DNA of 64,000 nucleotides from Pontederia crassipes (GCA_030549335.1 CM060190.1:65734118-65798117), one strand, 5' to 3'. Positions 25,967-39,800 are shown, numbered from the stretch's first letter. Program-made: numbers and translations. The notes: generated by a model not told the origin, from the sequence alone.

Positions 25967-26540
25967 GGATATAATGGGATCCTCCTCGGATTTAGATCCG
26001 ACGGGCGCAATTTTTTTTGCACGATTGAAGCTCATTTTTTCCTATTTTTTTGCACGGTTTTTTTTGTGGTTCATGTTCAATAGCAGTGGCGACGCGTCAC
26101 GAGGCAGCAGCAAGCGGCGACGATGACGACCTCGTGGCGGTAGCAAACGGCGGCGGCGACGATCTCGCAATTGCACGGCAACGATGTCACATTGAAGAGA
26201 TCGGCAACGATGTCACATTGAAGAGGTCAGAACTCGCTACGAAGACGATGACGACAAGGGTCACTTCGCAGGAAAGACGAGGGTCGCGTAGCGGGGAATA
26301 ACGAGGGTCGTGTGATGAGGATGATGACGGTTTGCACGATGTGGCGGGGAAGATTTCGCTTAGTGGGGCAGCGGGACGACGATGAATGTGTGGCAGGGGC
26401 GGCGGGATGACGACGAACGTGTGCCGGGGGTGGCAGGATGACGAGGGTCGCGCGCCGGGGATGACACGGTTCGCGCGGCGCAATGGGGACGAACGAGTTG
26501 GGAAGACGACGGGCCGGCAGCGGGGATGTCGACCATATAT
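25967..26540. repeat. GC-rich element fragment sharing a terminus with the 39.6-43 kb foldback
   Basis: It starts at GGGATCCTCCTCGGATTTAG followed by ATCCGACGGGCGC, which is the inverted equivalent of 42925-42978. Inside are GC-rich ACGA/GGCGG-type imperfect repeats (26090-26520) with meaningless frames on both strands. The right end is not defined. Confidence 0.45.
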
Positions 26541-27012
26541 CCTATAAGGTATATCTTACTAGTAGAGTAAAACAAAAATAAAAACAGGGAATGTCTTTCC
26601 TCATCACTATTTGTTATGTTACTATTTCATATATTTTTATCATTGTAAATTATTTTATTTATTTAAAAAATGTTTCTTTTCTGCTTGGGATATGAAATTC
26701 ATTATTGACGGTTAAATGACTTAGCTTAATGCATCAGTTGTTGTCCAAATTTATTAGTGTTTTATTAATTTGGAGTTAGAAAATTAGGAATAATTTATTC
26801 TTTCATCAACCTAATAATTTCAAAATTCGAATGGTGCATCGAACACTCAACATAATACATCTTAACCTTGAAAAACGGTGTCACAAGCAACTAAAACAGG
26901 AAAAGATTAGTCACAAACAACTAAAAAAAGGAAAAGACTGGCCTTGAATGAACGTGACTAGACTATTGACTAACCTAGGAAAAAGTGTTAGTGCAATGTT
27001 TTTTTTTTAAAT

Positions 27013-28845
27013 GAGTTATTTTGTCTGACCCGATTTTTTACATTTAATTTCAAATTACAAACTTCATTTTTTTAGTACTTAAACTATCGCATTTTTTTAA
27101 TTTGATCATTCCGTCGATTTCTTTGTTATTTTTTATTTTTCACATTTATGAATAGTCCATTATACTCCTGCTCTGAATTAAATTCAATTTATACATAAAT
27201 GATATATAATTACGGATATAAAAATTAAAAAAAGAAAAACATGCCACGCGAGAAGGGAGGTGAGGGTCTTTTCCTGCGCTGAGAAAGAGAGAGAGGGGAG
27301 GGGGTCGCCGTCGATGCAGATGGGGGCGACAACCCTCCCCCGCCTCTCTTTTCCGACGCCGACATCGACGAAGGAGAGGGGGCGACGACCAATGTTATTA
27401 AAAATTGGACCGGCCATCCGACTGGACGACCAACTGGGTCATAGTTGGACCGGTTTGATCGGATTCAATCGAGTTTAACCGGATTTTATTAAATTAATAA
27501 TTTTTAAAATAAATATATATATAATAAATATTACATAATGCTTATAATTCATAATAAAATATAATAAAAAATATTTAATTAAATATTAATATTCATAAAA
27601 AGAGTTTGATTTTTTATTAATAATATAATATATTAATTCTTTTATTTTATTCTTCAATACTATTTTAAGGTGATAATATATTAATTAATTTTGACATATA
27701 TCACTCTCGTGTTTATTTTATTTCTTTACTTTCATTTTAATATTTATATTTTTTTATTTCCATTAATTTCTCTCTCCCCATTAATTCCCATATTTATTTA
27801 CTTTTTTATAATAAAAAGATATTAGAAATTTTAATATTCATAGAAAAACTTTAAATTATTATTATTGATATACTATATTAATTATTTTATTTTATTCTTT
27901 TATACTATTTTGTGATGATAATAAATTAATTTAATTTAATTTTTCATACATCACACTTACTTCCTTTTATTTTCTTCTCTATTTTCATTTTAATACTTTC
28001 CTTTTTTATTTCCATTAATTCCTCTCCCATACTCATTTTCCCACATTTATTTGCTTTTTAATTTTTACCATGTCTAATTCAAATACTTTCTCATTTTTAC
28101 CTTCCTTTTTAACTTTTTATTTCCTATTTTTTCATTTTAAATGTTGAACCGGATTTTTCCGATTTAGTGGCAACTTCAATTCCATTTTTTATATTAATTC
28201 GGATCGGACCAGCAGCCGATTCGTGATTGAACCGATTGAATCAGCCGGTCCAATCCAATTTTAATAACCATGGCGGCGACTCCCCCCCCCCCCTCTTTCC
28301 TTTACACCGGGAAAGAGAGAGGGGGGTCGTCACCCCCTCTCTGCGTCGACATCGACATAGGGAAAGAGAAGGGGGAGGGTTGTTGCCCCCTGCGTCAACG
28401 ACGATGAGGGGGGCGGGGCGAACCCTCACTCCCTCTCTATTTCTCGACTCCGACGTCAATGAAGAGCCCCCCCCCCCCCTCTTTCTCTTTCTCTGCGTTA
28501 GGAAAGAGAGAGGGGGGTCTCTTTCTCGGCGCAAGGAAAGGGGGGAGGGGGAGGGAAGGGCGGCGGCGGCGACCCTTTCCTCACGTGACATATTTTTTTC
28601 TAAATTATTTTTATATTTATTATTATATATTATTTTATGTAAAAATGAAATTCAATTTAAAGTATGGGTATGATGGATTTTTCACAAATGCGAAAAATAA
28701 AAAATAACGAAAAAGTCAATAGAATTGGACGAAAGAATTAAATTAAAAAATCACGATAGTTTAGGTATCCAAAAAATGAAGTTCGTAATTTAAAGTTTAA
28801 TCGTAAAAAATCGCAATAATTTAGGAGTGGTCAGAGGAAATAGTG
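27013..28845. mobile_element. Long-TIR element, Mutator-like, interrupted by a hAT
   Basis: Ends of about 250 bp are inverted copies. The left (27013-27260) has ATTTTGTCTGACC, CAAATTACAAACTTC, AAACTATCGC and GTTATTTTTTATTTTTCAC. The right (28590-28845), read in reverse, has the same order: CCTCTGACC, AAATTACGAACTTC, AAACTATCGTG and GTTATTTTTTATTTTTCGC. The interior is a GC-rich run of imperfect GGGGAGGG and CCCCCTCTC repeats, split by the hAT element at 27390-28272. I could not define a TSD. One similar arm occurs at 35233-35500. Confidence 0.7.
27390..28272. mobile_element. Non-autonomous hAT-like element nested in a long-TIR element
   Basis: An 883-bp AT-rich insertion. Its ends are CAATGTTATTAAAAATTGGA and, inverted, CATGGTTATTAAAATTGG, each followed inward by GGACCGGC-type sequence. 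Flanking 8-bp repeats are GCGACGAC (27382-27389) and GCGGCGAC (28273-28280), one mismatch apart. It has no transposase. Confidence 0.7.
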
Positions 28846-29290
28846 TGATGCTTTCAACTTCTGTTGAAACTGAGAAAAAAGAATTGATTTGTTTTCAAAT
28901 GTTACCTTTGTTTCCACTGAAATTATTAGTTCGAAAAAGTATTTAATAAAAAAATATTTATACATATAAGTGTGAAGAAAATTCGTTTCAAAATTGGGAA
29001 AAAAATTCCCCCAGTATGTTTGATCGTTCTTTCGTTGATACAGGAGAAGAGACTGTATTATTTTATTTTTAAAATATAGCTTTTTAACAGTGCATTTTGT
29101 TTTAAATGGTAACTTCTGAATTCATAGAAATAAGTCGAATTAATAAAGAAGCATACCTCATTTAGTTTAACAAAAATAATACTAATAAATTAATTCTATT
29201 ACAGAAGGGCAAATAATGATGGCTGGCGAACAAGCACGAGGGACAAGCTTGTAAATACTTGGTCTCCTTGCTCGGCGTTCCCACGTCGGC

Positions 29291-29302
29291 TATTTATTAT
29301 AA
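29291..29302 (+). promoter_or_regulatory. TATA-like box upstream of the Rab gene
   Basis: TATTTATTATAA lies about 200 bp upstream of the Rab start codon, at the edge where AT-rich sequence gives way to the GC- and CT-rich leader. Its position suits a core promoter, but no transcription start can be seen. Confidence 0.35.
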
Positions 29303-29496
29303 CGCTCAGCGATCCACCTCCCCCATTTATCGTGAATTCGCTCTCTCGATCCCCGCTTGCCTTCTCACCTCCTCCTCTCCGGAACCATCCATCGGCTCCG
29401 TTCCACAACTCGTCCGCCGTTTCCGGTCTAGTTTCCGTCGAAATCTCACAGGAAAGGAATAGTCCCACCGGAGCACCTCCGCCTCGATCTCCCGTC

Positions 29497-32400
29497 ATGA
29501 ATCCGGAGTAGTGAGTACATCAATTCACGATGAGATCATCTTTCTCTCTCAGGAATTTGGTTGATTGTGTCCAGTAGGTTTTTGATCGATTTCGCTCCGT
29601 GTGTGCATTTCACGGACTTTTTTCCATTTTATTCTTCTTCTGAGGCTTCTGGATCTGGTTATTTGTTATCTACTTTTGGCGTAGATTCTTTGTTTCGCGA
29701 TCGGATTCGATGTTGGAGCCTATTTGTCTTTATTTTCGATTTGACCTCTTGTATTAGGTGAATCCGGCATTCTATTGTGAGATCTTCGCGTTCATTTGCC
29801 TTTTGTTGCCCTTGCTATTTATTAAGGAGTACTCATTGTGCTTAACTGCTGCCATATGTTTAATCTAGAAATGCAAGGAAATATAGGAATGTTGATCTGT
29901 GACGAATGATTCTGCTAGAATGGATCAGGATTTACGCGCATTTTCTTTTTCATGGTTGTGGTTGGTTCGTCGCTGTAGGCGTTGTCATGAATCCGTAATG
30001 GCTGGTAGTTGGAACTTCTCATCAAATATGTAATTATGGAAACAGGAAAATGATTAATACTGCCACTTCTTTGGAGAACCCAGTCGTTTTATATTTGAAA
30101 CGGGTATGTGATTGTAAATTAAATGGAGGATTGCTCGGAAAATGTTGTAAACTTCTCCTTATTCCACAGTTTCCATATGTGACATAAGGTTAAAAATAAT
30201 GTGATATAAGGGCATGTTTCCTGTAAAGTAGGACATATGATAAGGATATGATTCAATGCGGGATATGAGGATTTGTTTCCATATAAGGGATTTATATCCT
30301 GTAAAGTAGGACACCTGGTAAGGCTGTGTTTCCATATGGGATATAAGTGGACATGATTCAATGCTTATTGAGTTTTCTCTTCGAAGTTTCTACTCTTCAA
30401 ATTATCCTGTTCACATCCAATGGATGACTTTTTAAATTGTCTTAAGTTTTTTTCTCCATCATTCTTTGATCTTCCTTATCATGATAGAACTTTATCTCAA
30501 GTTACACTGTTTGGCATGTGTAGATAAATATAAAAAACGTTGTACATCCATAAAATAATATGGTTAACCACATGGCTGATAATTTTGGTTGTATTTATTA
30601 AAACATGAAACGTCTATTTACATTCTGCATTTCTCTTCAACTGAAGAGCTAACTGGACAAACTGATTGTTTTTATGCTAAGAATAACTTTTACTTTCTCA
30701 TCAGTCTTTTCTCGAAAAAACCTCTCTCAGGAATCCTCTCAAATGTGATAAGTTCATTTACAAATTTTAATCTTTGTTACTGGTTTGGTAATTATCATTC
30801 ACTTCATTCTCAACATTTATCTAAACTGGTGATTATGCAATATGCATATTTTTAAGTAATGAACTTTATGATTTTATTCTTTCTGTTTTTAGTCTTTGTT
30901 CTCCATAGTAGATAGAAGTCATGTGCCTCAAAGTTAGATAATTCCTTCTTGTGGCATTTTCTGGTGAAGTTCTTGTGATTTAATGACTATATGCTAAAGC
31001 AATATCTGCTTTTCCTTATTAAATGTAGCAACCCTCTGACTGTTCTGGTCAAGAAGCTCTACTCTGATGTGTCTGTTTTATTTCTGAATAACAATGCTGA
31101 AAGATCTCTTTATTTTCCTCATGCTTCTTTTTTATTACACTCATGTTTCTTTTTGCTCAACATTATCTTGTATAAGGGATTTTGCAATTAAATTTTGCTA
31201 ATAAGTTTGCATTAAAGGAGACTCAGCTAGTAAAATAAAAAACTATCATTACATATCTTATAGGCATCAGTGGTTAGTGAATAATGTGACAAAGTCACCA
31301 TAAAAAAGAAACAATTGTGAAGAGATGAAGCAGGGAACAAGCCATCATAGATTACTTGTATGATAGAGAAGTTAAAACTTGCTTGAACTAGCATGTTCTT
31401 GATCATACAAATGAAAAGGTATTCACAGCAAATGGCGGCAGTTAAGCAGCAGCATATGCTTTTGTTCTTTCAAGATCAATCCAGTTATTGTCATAGTTGG
31501 ACTTTGATAGATTGCATGCACATAATTGTGTTTCACATGAAACTCGTGGCAGTGCAACTGAACAGTAATATAACCTGAGGGTGAACACATCATGTGTTAG
31601 CTCATCATATTTTTTTTTTTTTGCAAATCAATAATGGGATTCGTTTCTTTAATGAGAAGAAAAACTCTGCTTCAGTGCTTTTCTTCTTTTTTTCTCTCAG
31701 AGGAAATTTTCCTCAGTGCTAGAATGATAAGAAATGTCTTTGTTGTAAAAAGAATGAAAAAAATGTTTATCTGTTCATGACTTTGAAAATGAAATACATA
31801 ATACATCATGTATCTCTCAAGATGGCATCCAAATAATGAGCATGTTTATGTAGGATGTCAGTGAAATGACTCAATCAAGATATTTATTTGTTTTGAAACT
31901 TTTTTGTTTTCTCTTCTTCGCAATCAGATATGATGTATCAAGTTACAAAAACTCCTAATCTTTTAGGGTGTGTTTGGATTGAGAAATTTGAAGGGGTGGA
32001 GTGGAATATGAAGGAATTAAATTAGTTAAACTATGTTTGGTTACATTTTTTATTTAAGTTAAGAGGGGTCAGGGTGGGGTGGAATAGCTAATCTCTTCAA
32101 AGTTCAAAGACCAAATTTGTGGAATGAGAAGGAATAAACAATTTTAGACCAAATTAACCCTTAACTCTTCTTTTATTACCAAATAAAATCATTTCTCTTG
32201 CTACCAAATTAAACCATCTCTCTCTCCCCCCTCTCTCTCTCTATCTGATAAATTATCTTTTCTTCTTATATGAATATATATCTATTATTTTTTACTTTTT
32301 AAAATAGATGAATAAAATAGTTCAAAAAAATAAATAATATAATAAAAATAGAAAAATAGGCAAAAGAAAAAATAAAAAGAGAAAAATAAATAAGTAGTAA

Positions 32401-34873
32401 AGTACTAAATATTTATTACTTATTAGATATTATAAACCCTTTATATATAAGAAACGGTAAAAATGACTTTTTAGTAAATAAAACTTCCATTCTCCATATC
32501 ATTATTTTTTACAACTTACTATCCAAACATGTTCTTTCTAATGACACACCATACTCTACCACCCCATTTCTCACTAGACCACCCCATTCCACCCCTCCAT
32601 TAGTTAATTGTCAAATAGACCCTTAATATAATGATATCGAGTCAATATGTTGGATACTAGTTGTCAACTCAAAATGTTTTTATATTTTCTTTAACACACT
32701 CCAATTTCCATACAAGGTGTTGTTAAGTTTAGCTCTTCACTTATATGCATTAACAGATACTGTTCTTGCTGGACACTAAACCATCATATGTCCTTTTGAA
32801 AACTAAATTCATCTTTATTTCATTGGTTGTATGTTATAATGGCATTTTCTTTCCCTTGTATTGTCTAATTTATTGGTGTACTACTAATCTTGTGGAGGAT
32901 GTTTGTGATCCCCATGTTTTGTAGGATTTGAAAGTAAACAAACAATACTGATAATGGAATATCCATGGAAATCAGATTATTAAGTTGAATTTCAGCTTGA
33001 ATTTCTAAGACGATTAGTGTTTCTTTCTCAAAATCCTGGGTTGATTGCTGACCCATAGATAGCTAGTTAGGTGGGCCTTACTTTGCTACTTTTACTATTA
33101 TTTGGTACTAATTTATACGTCTATTTGTTTCTTTCTCTCCAGTGACTATTTGTTCAAACTTTTGTTAATCGGTGACTCAGGTGTTGGCAAGTCATGCCTT
33201 CTCCTAAGATTTGCGGTAAGGAACAAACATGCACTTCCATACCCTTTTTTTATTAGTAAATCTTTCCAATAAATTTAGTGCTTAATTCTAAGCTTGCTGC
33301 AGATGTGCTTATCTTTTAACTAATAATTATAGAATACAATGTTGTCTCGGTATGGGAGGACAACATGCTGTTCCGTGAGATTATTCCTGTTGAACTCTTT
33401 CCGGGGAGGATACATTTAGAGGATTTTTCATTATAGATTATTCTGATTATTTTGTCATCTTTGTTTCTTTTCTGTGTAGGATGATTCATACTTGGAAAGT
33501 TATATCAGCACCATTGGAGTTGATTTTGTAAGTGATCTCTGCATTAAGGAAGTAAGGATACTTGCCCTATAATTAAATGTTCATGTTTTTATCTCTTTGC
33601 AGAAAATACGCACTGTAGAGCAGGATGGAAAGACAATAAAGCTTCAAATTGTAAGCATTTGCACGATGACTTTATGTTTATGGTACCGTTGCAATGTTTA
33701 ACTTTTGCCATTATAGTGCATTTGGTAGCTTCTATATGTTGTAGTTCATTTACTTTTAATTTAGAACATGCAGGTCTTTAACCAGCAATGGTTTATTTGC
33801 ATCTCCAGTTTTTATCAAGTTGAACTTTGTTTAGCATTATATTCTGTTTTCATTTCCTAGTGATTTTCCAAAATCAAATTCCAGTTTTAACCGTGATCAA
33901 CTAACTTTTTTTTGGTGATGAACTATTTTTTCTTGGTTATAGTGGGATACTGCCGGACAAGAACGCTTCAGGACAATTACAAGCAGCTACTATCGTGGTG
34001 CTCATGGGATTATTGTAAGTTTCTCAGCGATTGGGTTTTTGATAAATGATCTAGCGTATTAAATTATCTGAGGGCACCATAGAAAAACTATCTCAATGCA
34101 TGTTATAGAGCTCAAGGATCCATAAGGCGGGCTCAATTTGTTTGGTACTGGGGCTTGGTTGAGTTGTTTCGACATTTGTGCGCAACTGTTTTTCTTATCA
34201 TGTGGTTTCAGGTGGTCTATGATGTGACAGATCAAGAGAGTTTCAATAATGTGAAGCAATGGTTAAATGAGATAGATCGTTATGCGAGTGAGAATGTCAA
34301 CAAGCTTCTCGTTGGAAACAAGTGTGATCTCACTGCAAACAAGGTTGTCTCCTCTGAGACAGCAAAGGTGAGGAGGCCCTTTTATTGCCATCTTGTAGTG
34401 AGGATTGCTCCTAGTGTATCAAGTTATGACCCCACTTTAAAAAGCAAGCGTATTGCTGCTCATTGTTCTCCATCCTATTGGATCATAATTATTATGCCTC
34501 ACAATGATAACGTGTAATATGTCGTAATACAATTTCATCAGTTTCTCTGCCCACCTGGTGGCTAATTGTTCTTTAAACTGCTAGGCGTTTGCTGATGAAA
34601 TTGGTATTCCATTCATGGAAACTAGTGCCAAGAATGCAACCAACGTGGAGCAGGCTTTTATGGCCATGGCTGCTGCCATCAAGAACAGGTAACAATTATC
34701 AATGGATTAGCTATTCTACCCCTTCTAGCCCTGGAGGGTTCTTTGCTAGACATTGACTTCAACATTTGATGCTCAGGATGGCAAGCCAGCCGGCCATGAA
34801 CAACGCCAGACCCCCTACCGTGCAAATTCGAGGACAACCTGTCAACCAGAAAACCAGCTGCTGCTCATCTTAA
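29497..34873 (+). CDS. Rab1-type small GTPase (RABD2 subclass)
   Basis: Eight plus-strand exons join in frame: 29497-29510, 33143-33215, 33480-33527, 33603-33650, 33943-34014, 34212-34367, 34585-34688 and 34777-34873 (stop TAA), giving 203 aa, the exact family length. All GTPase motifs are present: P-loop GDSGVGKS, switch [34 protein letters not shown] (guanine specificity) and ETSAKNA. The C-terminus ends CCSS, a double-cysteine geranylgeranylation site for membrane anchoring. RABD2 proteins (yeast Ypt1, animal Rab1) drive ER-to-Golgi vesicle traffic. The first coding exon is only 14 bp (MNPEY split), followed by a 3.6-kb intron that holds a Tourist-like MITE (31966-32622) and a small tandem repeat. 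The split codon TA|T and the conserved [15 protein letters not shown] start support the tiny exon. Nothing in the protein looks damaged. Confidence 0.98.
30216..30362. repeat. Imperfect tandem repeat in Rab intron 1
   Basis: CCTGTAAAGTAGGACA and GATTCAATGC each occur twice, about 80-100 bp apart, with related phrases such as GTTTCCATAT in between. This is a two-copy intronic duplication of unknown significance. Confidence 0.6.
31966..32622. mobile_element. Tourist-like MITE (PIF/Harbinger type)
   Basis: A 657-bp element in Rab intron 1. The left end is GGGTGTGTTTGG, followed inward by AAGGGGTGGAGTGG; the inverted right end is GGGTCTATTTG followed by GGAGGGGTGGAATGG. It is flanked by TTA on both sides (31963-31965 and 32623-32625), the target preference of PIF/Harbinger elements. 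The interior is AT-rich and noncoding. Confidence 0.8.
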
Positions 34874-35232
34874 ATTTAATTGATTCCTAAGAATTGCATG
34901 TAAAAAACCTAGCCACTCTCGTGCCCATACGTTGTGATCTATCATATGTTAGATACCATCAGCCAAATTACATTCTTTCAAGTACTTATCAACTTGTACA
35001 AATTGGATACGGTGTTTCGAATACGTTTCCTTTGATCTGCTGCTTATTGTAATACCTTTGTGCTTTTATTCGTTATGATTAACATGATGGGTTAATTCGC
35101 ACCTAACTTTTCAACTTTTATTTTTCCCGTCCATCATGTACTTGTTGGATTAATTAACGAGAATATGCTTCCCATAGATTTGTGACATGTTGCAATCCTT
35201 ATTATTGGGTCTAAAGTTGCTCTTTTATGATA

Positions 35233-35960
35233 GGGTTATTTCCTATAATCACTCTTAAACAATCGTGATTTTCTACATCAAATTACGAACTTCGTTTTTT
35301 AAGTTCCTAAATTTTTACGATTTTTTTTATTTCATCCTTTCATCTAATTTCGTCAATTTTTCATTATTTTTTATTTTTTTCCATTTGTGGAAAGGTCATT
35401 ATATCATTTCTTTAAGTGTTAGTCTATTTTTACATAAAATAATATATAATAATAAATATAAAAATAATTTAAAAAAGAAAAAAATGCCACATGTCACAAG
35501 AGGGAGGAGAGGGGGCGGCTAGGGTAAAGCACGGCTCGGATCGATCCGGATCGCACCGACCCAAAAAATTGGGTTAAAAACTCGGCTCGGATAAGATTCG
35601 GACCGAGATCGGGTCTAACGGGTGAAAAATTTGTCGGGTTTCATGTCAGGATCGGATCTACAGTGCAGATATTCGACCCGATTTATTTTTTACTATATAA
35701 ATCTCACTCTCACTCTTTCCTTTCATTTCACACTTTTCTTTCTCTCTCCCATCTCTCTCATAGTCTCACACCTCGCGATCTCGCCCTCTCCCTCTCCCTC
35801 TTTCTCACGGCGACGGCGACCCTCTCGACTTTGGCCGTCCTCCCCCTATTTCTTTACTCCGGCCGTCGGGGCGGCCGGATCGGCCATTGGCGTGGCCAAA
35901 TCCGGCCACCTGGCGGCCAAATCGGCCACTGAGCAGTCAGATTCGTCCGCCTGACGATCA
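35233..35960. mobile_element. Partial long-TIR element with GC-rich cargo
   Basis: The first 270 bp, starting GGGTTATTTCC, with CAAATTACGAACTTCG and later TTTTTATTTTTTTCCATTTG, match the arms of the element at 27013-28845. A CT-rich stretch and GGCCGGATC/GGCCAAATCGGCC-type repeats follow (to about 35960), resembling 42540-42760. The opposite arm is not found, so the copy is incomplete or rearranged. Confidence 0.5.
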
Positions 35961-38239
35961 AATTGTCTCGATCGGCCTTCATAACTTCGACCGACAGGTT
36001 GATCGCCCTACACTATTTTGAGCATAACTTTCTGCACAGTTATTCAAATTAGATGATCTTGAAGTCTATGAAAAACTAACAAAATTCTCTACAACTCTGA
36101 CATTTCACATTCATCTAAAACTAATGAAATCAGTGACAATTATTTAATCAAAGCGTAGTACATAAAGTTATTTCTTTTTTAAAAACTTTTTTAATATTTT
36201 ATTTTTAATCATTCGAAATTTGTATCATCAAAATATAATTTAATATGTTACGAAAAATTCAGTTCGGTTTAAATTGGCAAAGGTCAAGCAAGCGCAACAT
36301 TTTATTTTTTTCTGCATCCGTCTCCGCTATTCCTTCATTCCACTGCCATCGTCACCATGGATGCCTCCGCTCTTTAGTCGAAGATGTCACTGCCCCAAGC
36401 ACCTGTGCTCTTTCTTCATTTCTTTGTCGTCATCTTCAGTATAGACATTGCCGTGCCAGACGCCTCCACTCTTCATTTCTTCAGCGTCATCTCCCTTGAA
36501 GACGTCGCTGCCCTTCGTTAGAACTTCTCAGTCACATTCCCTTTGTTATGCCCTCTTGACCTTGTTGCATTTATTCACCATGAGCAGACTGATCAAGCTA
36601 TTTTATCACACATTGCACATCATCTATTCCATATTCTCTCAGCAGGACGGGAAGACTGTTAGAGCCACGAGATGTTGGGACATTGGAGTGTCCTGCATCC
36701 ACCCTTCTTGCTCCATCATAAGTGCCTTCACGGGATCCTTGTGAAAAGAGCAGTTGCAGGTTTGAAAGAGCAGCGAAATGGAGAAGGGGAAAGGAAAAGT
36801 ATCCTGGAGTGCTGAACCGTCACAATGAGCCGACCGCACGACTGCAACCCTGAACCCCCTCTAAAGTGCTGAGCCGCGCACGTTTACAGACCGTCGTCAA
36901 TCTCGCAATCGACGGCAGTCTGAGTCCACAACTTCCTTAAACCCTATATATATTGTGAATGAAATTAATGGGATGTACAACATTCAGCTGAAAATGAAAG
37001 TCCCGACTCATTTATGAATCAGGTTGAGTGTAGATGTGAATTCCCAAAACTTTGTTGAGTTATTCTTAGATGTGTGAGTAGGGTAGAGGTGTTCAGCGGA
37101 TCGGGTCGACTCACGAACTCGAGACCCAATCCGATTCGAAAGACTCGACTTTTTTATTTTTTATTTTTTTTTTCAGCCTATATTTTTTATTTTTTATTTT
37201 TTCAGTCCAAGGTTGGGTCGGGTCAAACTCGATCAATGAACACTCCTAGAGTAGGGTCTGGGACGACCAGGTTTGCATCGACCATAAATTTTTTTATTTT
37301 TTTCCTGATGGAGTACATAATTTGGCCGAAAACCATATCTCATAATATGAGATTTGGGTTGGTATCGAAAACTCAAATCGTATTTCGAACCGATCATATA
37401 TCTTAATTTATTTTTAAAACATTATATTAATAAATTTTTTGTATTTTATTATATATTTTTAAAAGGATTACATTAATATTCATGTAATTTAATTGATAAT
37501 TAGTATATGTATATCATAATATTATTTTTATTAATATCTTTTAAATTATTTTATTGATCATTTTCGAACTTGAATAATTGAGACTCTTAATTTTTTGTCC
37601 TGAGTTAATTGGACTATAAATTTGGTTGAAGTCGGCTCAGCCCTGGTTTATTCTCTTTTAATCCATGATGGCCCTAGCAAAAATGGTTGGGACAAAAATA
37701 ATTTATCTTCTTGACTATTTCAAATTAATTTATCACACTTAAAAAGATAAAAAAATACGTTGAACAATTGTTGTTACTTAAGAACTTGATCACAAAATTG
37801 ATGATCGAGACGGTGGAACAAAAATTGAAAACATAGTTTTCTATCTCTATTTTTGTTCAAAGATCGCCATGAAACCCGGAGTGACGTCTTTTCAAATTAG
37901 TCAATCTCAACAAACTTTTATTTCAAAAAAGTATGTAAACATATATGTAACACGTGAGACACTTCTTGGTATTAAGAACAATAAAGAGTAAGGTACATTT
38001 CCTAAACTTTCCTTTGTCTAACTCCTATATTATATTTTGTATTCAAATAAAAATTGAAGTAAACTAAACCAATCCATCATATTAAATATATAACCCCACT
38101 CAACTTTATTAACCTTTACTATATCATCCTAATCTATCCCTCTTAATTTGAATTATAAAAAAAATCTTAATTTTGATGGGATCTAAAATAAAATAAATTG
38201 AGGTTTGATGGAGCGCTAGTTCTAACTCAAAGATCTCAT

Positions 38240-38936
38240 TTGGCATAGGAGCAATATGAGAATATAGTTGTTATATTTTTCTACTAGTAATCTTTCTAAA
38301 TTACTAGTAATAAATTATCTAGCTCATCATATTGATTTGTTTACTTTTTTAATTTGTACGTAATCTAAATTACGTAGCAATGCAAATTACTTATGAAGTG
38401 ACAATTTACATTGACTAAAAGTGAGTTGTTCGTTCAAATTGTCATCAAAGTGATAATCTATTTTTATTTTTTTCATTTCCGTCTTTTTAAATCTTAGACA
38501 AATAAAACATAAAAAAATATAAAAATCATATAACGACAAATAATATTATTACTATCATTATTATCATAATCAATAATATTAATTTATTTAAAAATATTTT
38601 GTTATTATTAGACACATGAATTGCATATTATTATTAGTTATTATTTTGAAGATTATATGTATTCATCACCGTTATTTTCATTTAAAAAATACATGAATTA
38701 TTCATAATTATATTTATTTAACATATGAATCTTATGATTTTTTTATTTGAGTTTGTAGTTGGATTATATAGTATTTAACTTAATATTAATGATAAAGAGT
38801 AGTTACAGCGTCACTAAAAAAATTATTTGTATTAAATAAGGTAATGCACATTATTAATAATTTAATATATGATAATCTTTCTGTTAGATAATGTAAATTA
38901 TTAAGTAAAGTGAAAAGATAATGCAATAAGCGTCTC
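38240..38936. repeat. MITE-like AT-rich element
   Basis: The right end GATAATGCAATAAGCGTCTCC, read in reverse, resembles the left end of the MITE at 24493. Internal phrases such as AATGCAAATTACTTATGAAG and GACAATTTACATTG also recall it. The left end near 38240 is poorly defined. Confidence 0.35.
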
Positions 38937-39699
38937 CTTAATTTTAGAAATTCATCCAAAAAGCTAAAGATTAACTTGAGAGCTCACATTTAATTATTAC
39001 TAAATGTGATGAGCTTTGAATTCTTCATTTCACGAAGAATATTTTCGATGAGATTAAGGTTGAATTAGATAATATTTATTCTAAAGGTGCCCTTCGCCAC
39101 TCGTCCAACTCTTATTTTCACTCTAACTTACTATTTTACCATTCATTTTATTTTACGTTATTTGTTATTATGTATAAGTCCCCTCAACTTCCACTCAACA
39201 TTTCTTATTTAATATTCACACTCAATTTTTCTTATTTAATCTTCACACACCCTCTCTATATACTCTCTCCCAATGCTATTTGTTATTGGTTTTTGGGTTA
39301 ATGATATAGATTAAATTACTGAATAAATATATTAATTTAATAAATATTAAAATCACAATAAGATTAGACAAAAAATTAGAAATATATTTATTTATTAAAA
39401 TTATTATTTTTTTAATAGTGTCCGTTGCTTTTTTTATTTTTTATTAAGAAACTAATAATACATTTTTCAAAGCAATTTGTTCAATCAATTACTTGTAGCG
39501 AAACAAATATTTTTTAAGATAAGTAGATGAACTAGATTGGATCTAGCACATTAATTAAAAACATTTGAATCAACTTGATAATTAGTTTTTTTTAAATCCG
39601 TTTTCTTTTTTTTTTTGTTTTCTTTTTTTTATCGGTTTTCGATCCGCTCCCTCTCCCTCTCTCTTCTCCCTCCCTCTCTCCATCCCTCTCTCGGCCCCG

Positions 39700-39800
39700 C
39701 CGCCACCGCAATTGATTCTGAAATGTGCTCGACATTCGATGTTGATTCGCCGCCGCAATTGATTCTGAAATGTGTTCGACATTCGATGTTGATTCATGAA
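39700..39800 (+). repeat. Two-copy tandem repeat
   Basis: The unit CAATTGATTCTGAAATGTG followed by TTCGACATTCGATGTTGATTC occurs twice in a row (about 48-50 bp each), separated by GCCGCC. It sits just inside the left end of the composite element. Confidence 0.75.

Larger units (their letters stand above)
25739..29496. other. Divergent intergenic region between MAGO and the Rab gene
   Basis: The minus-strand genes on the left and plus-strand genes on the right point away from each other across this 3.8 kb. Next to each start codon lie the two promoters. Most of the middle is transposon DNA: a GC-rich block at 25967-26540 and a long-TIR element at about 27013-28845 with a nested hAT. No gene was found. 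Confidence 0.5.

Noticed and set aside
28227-28707. Overlapping frames of up to 148 codons on both strands
   Set aside because: They come from GGGGAGGG/CCCTCTC repeats inside a long-TIR element.
36300-36900. Possible captured gene fragment
   Set aside because: The composition is exon-like, but no frame gives a recognisable protein on either strand.
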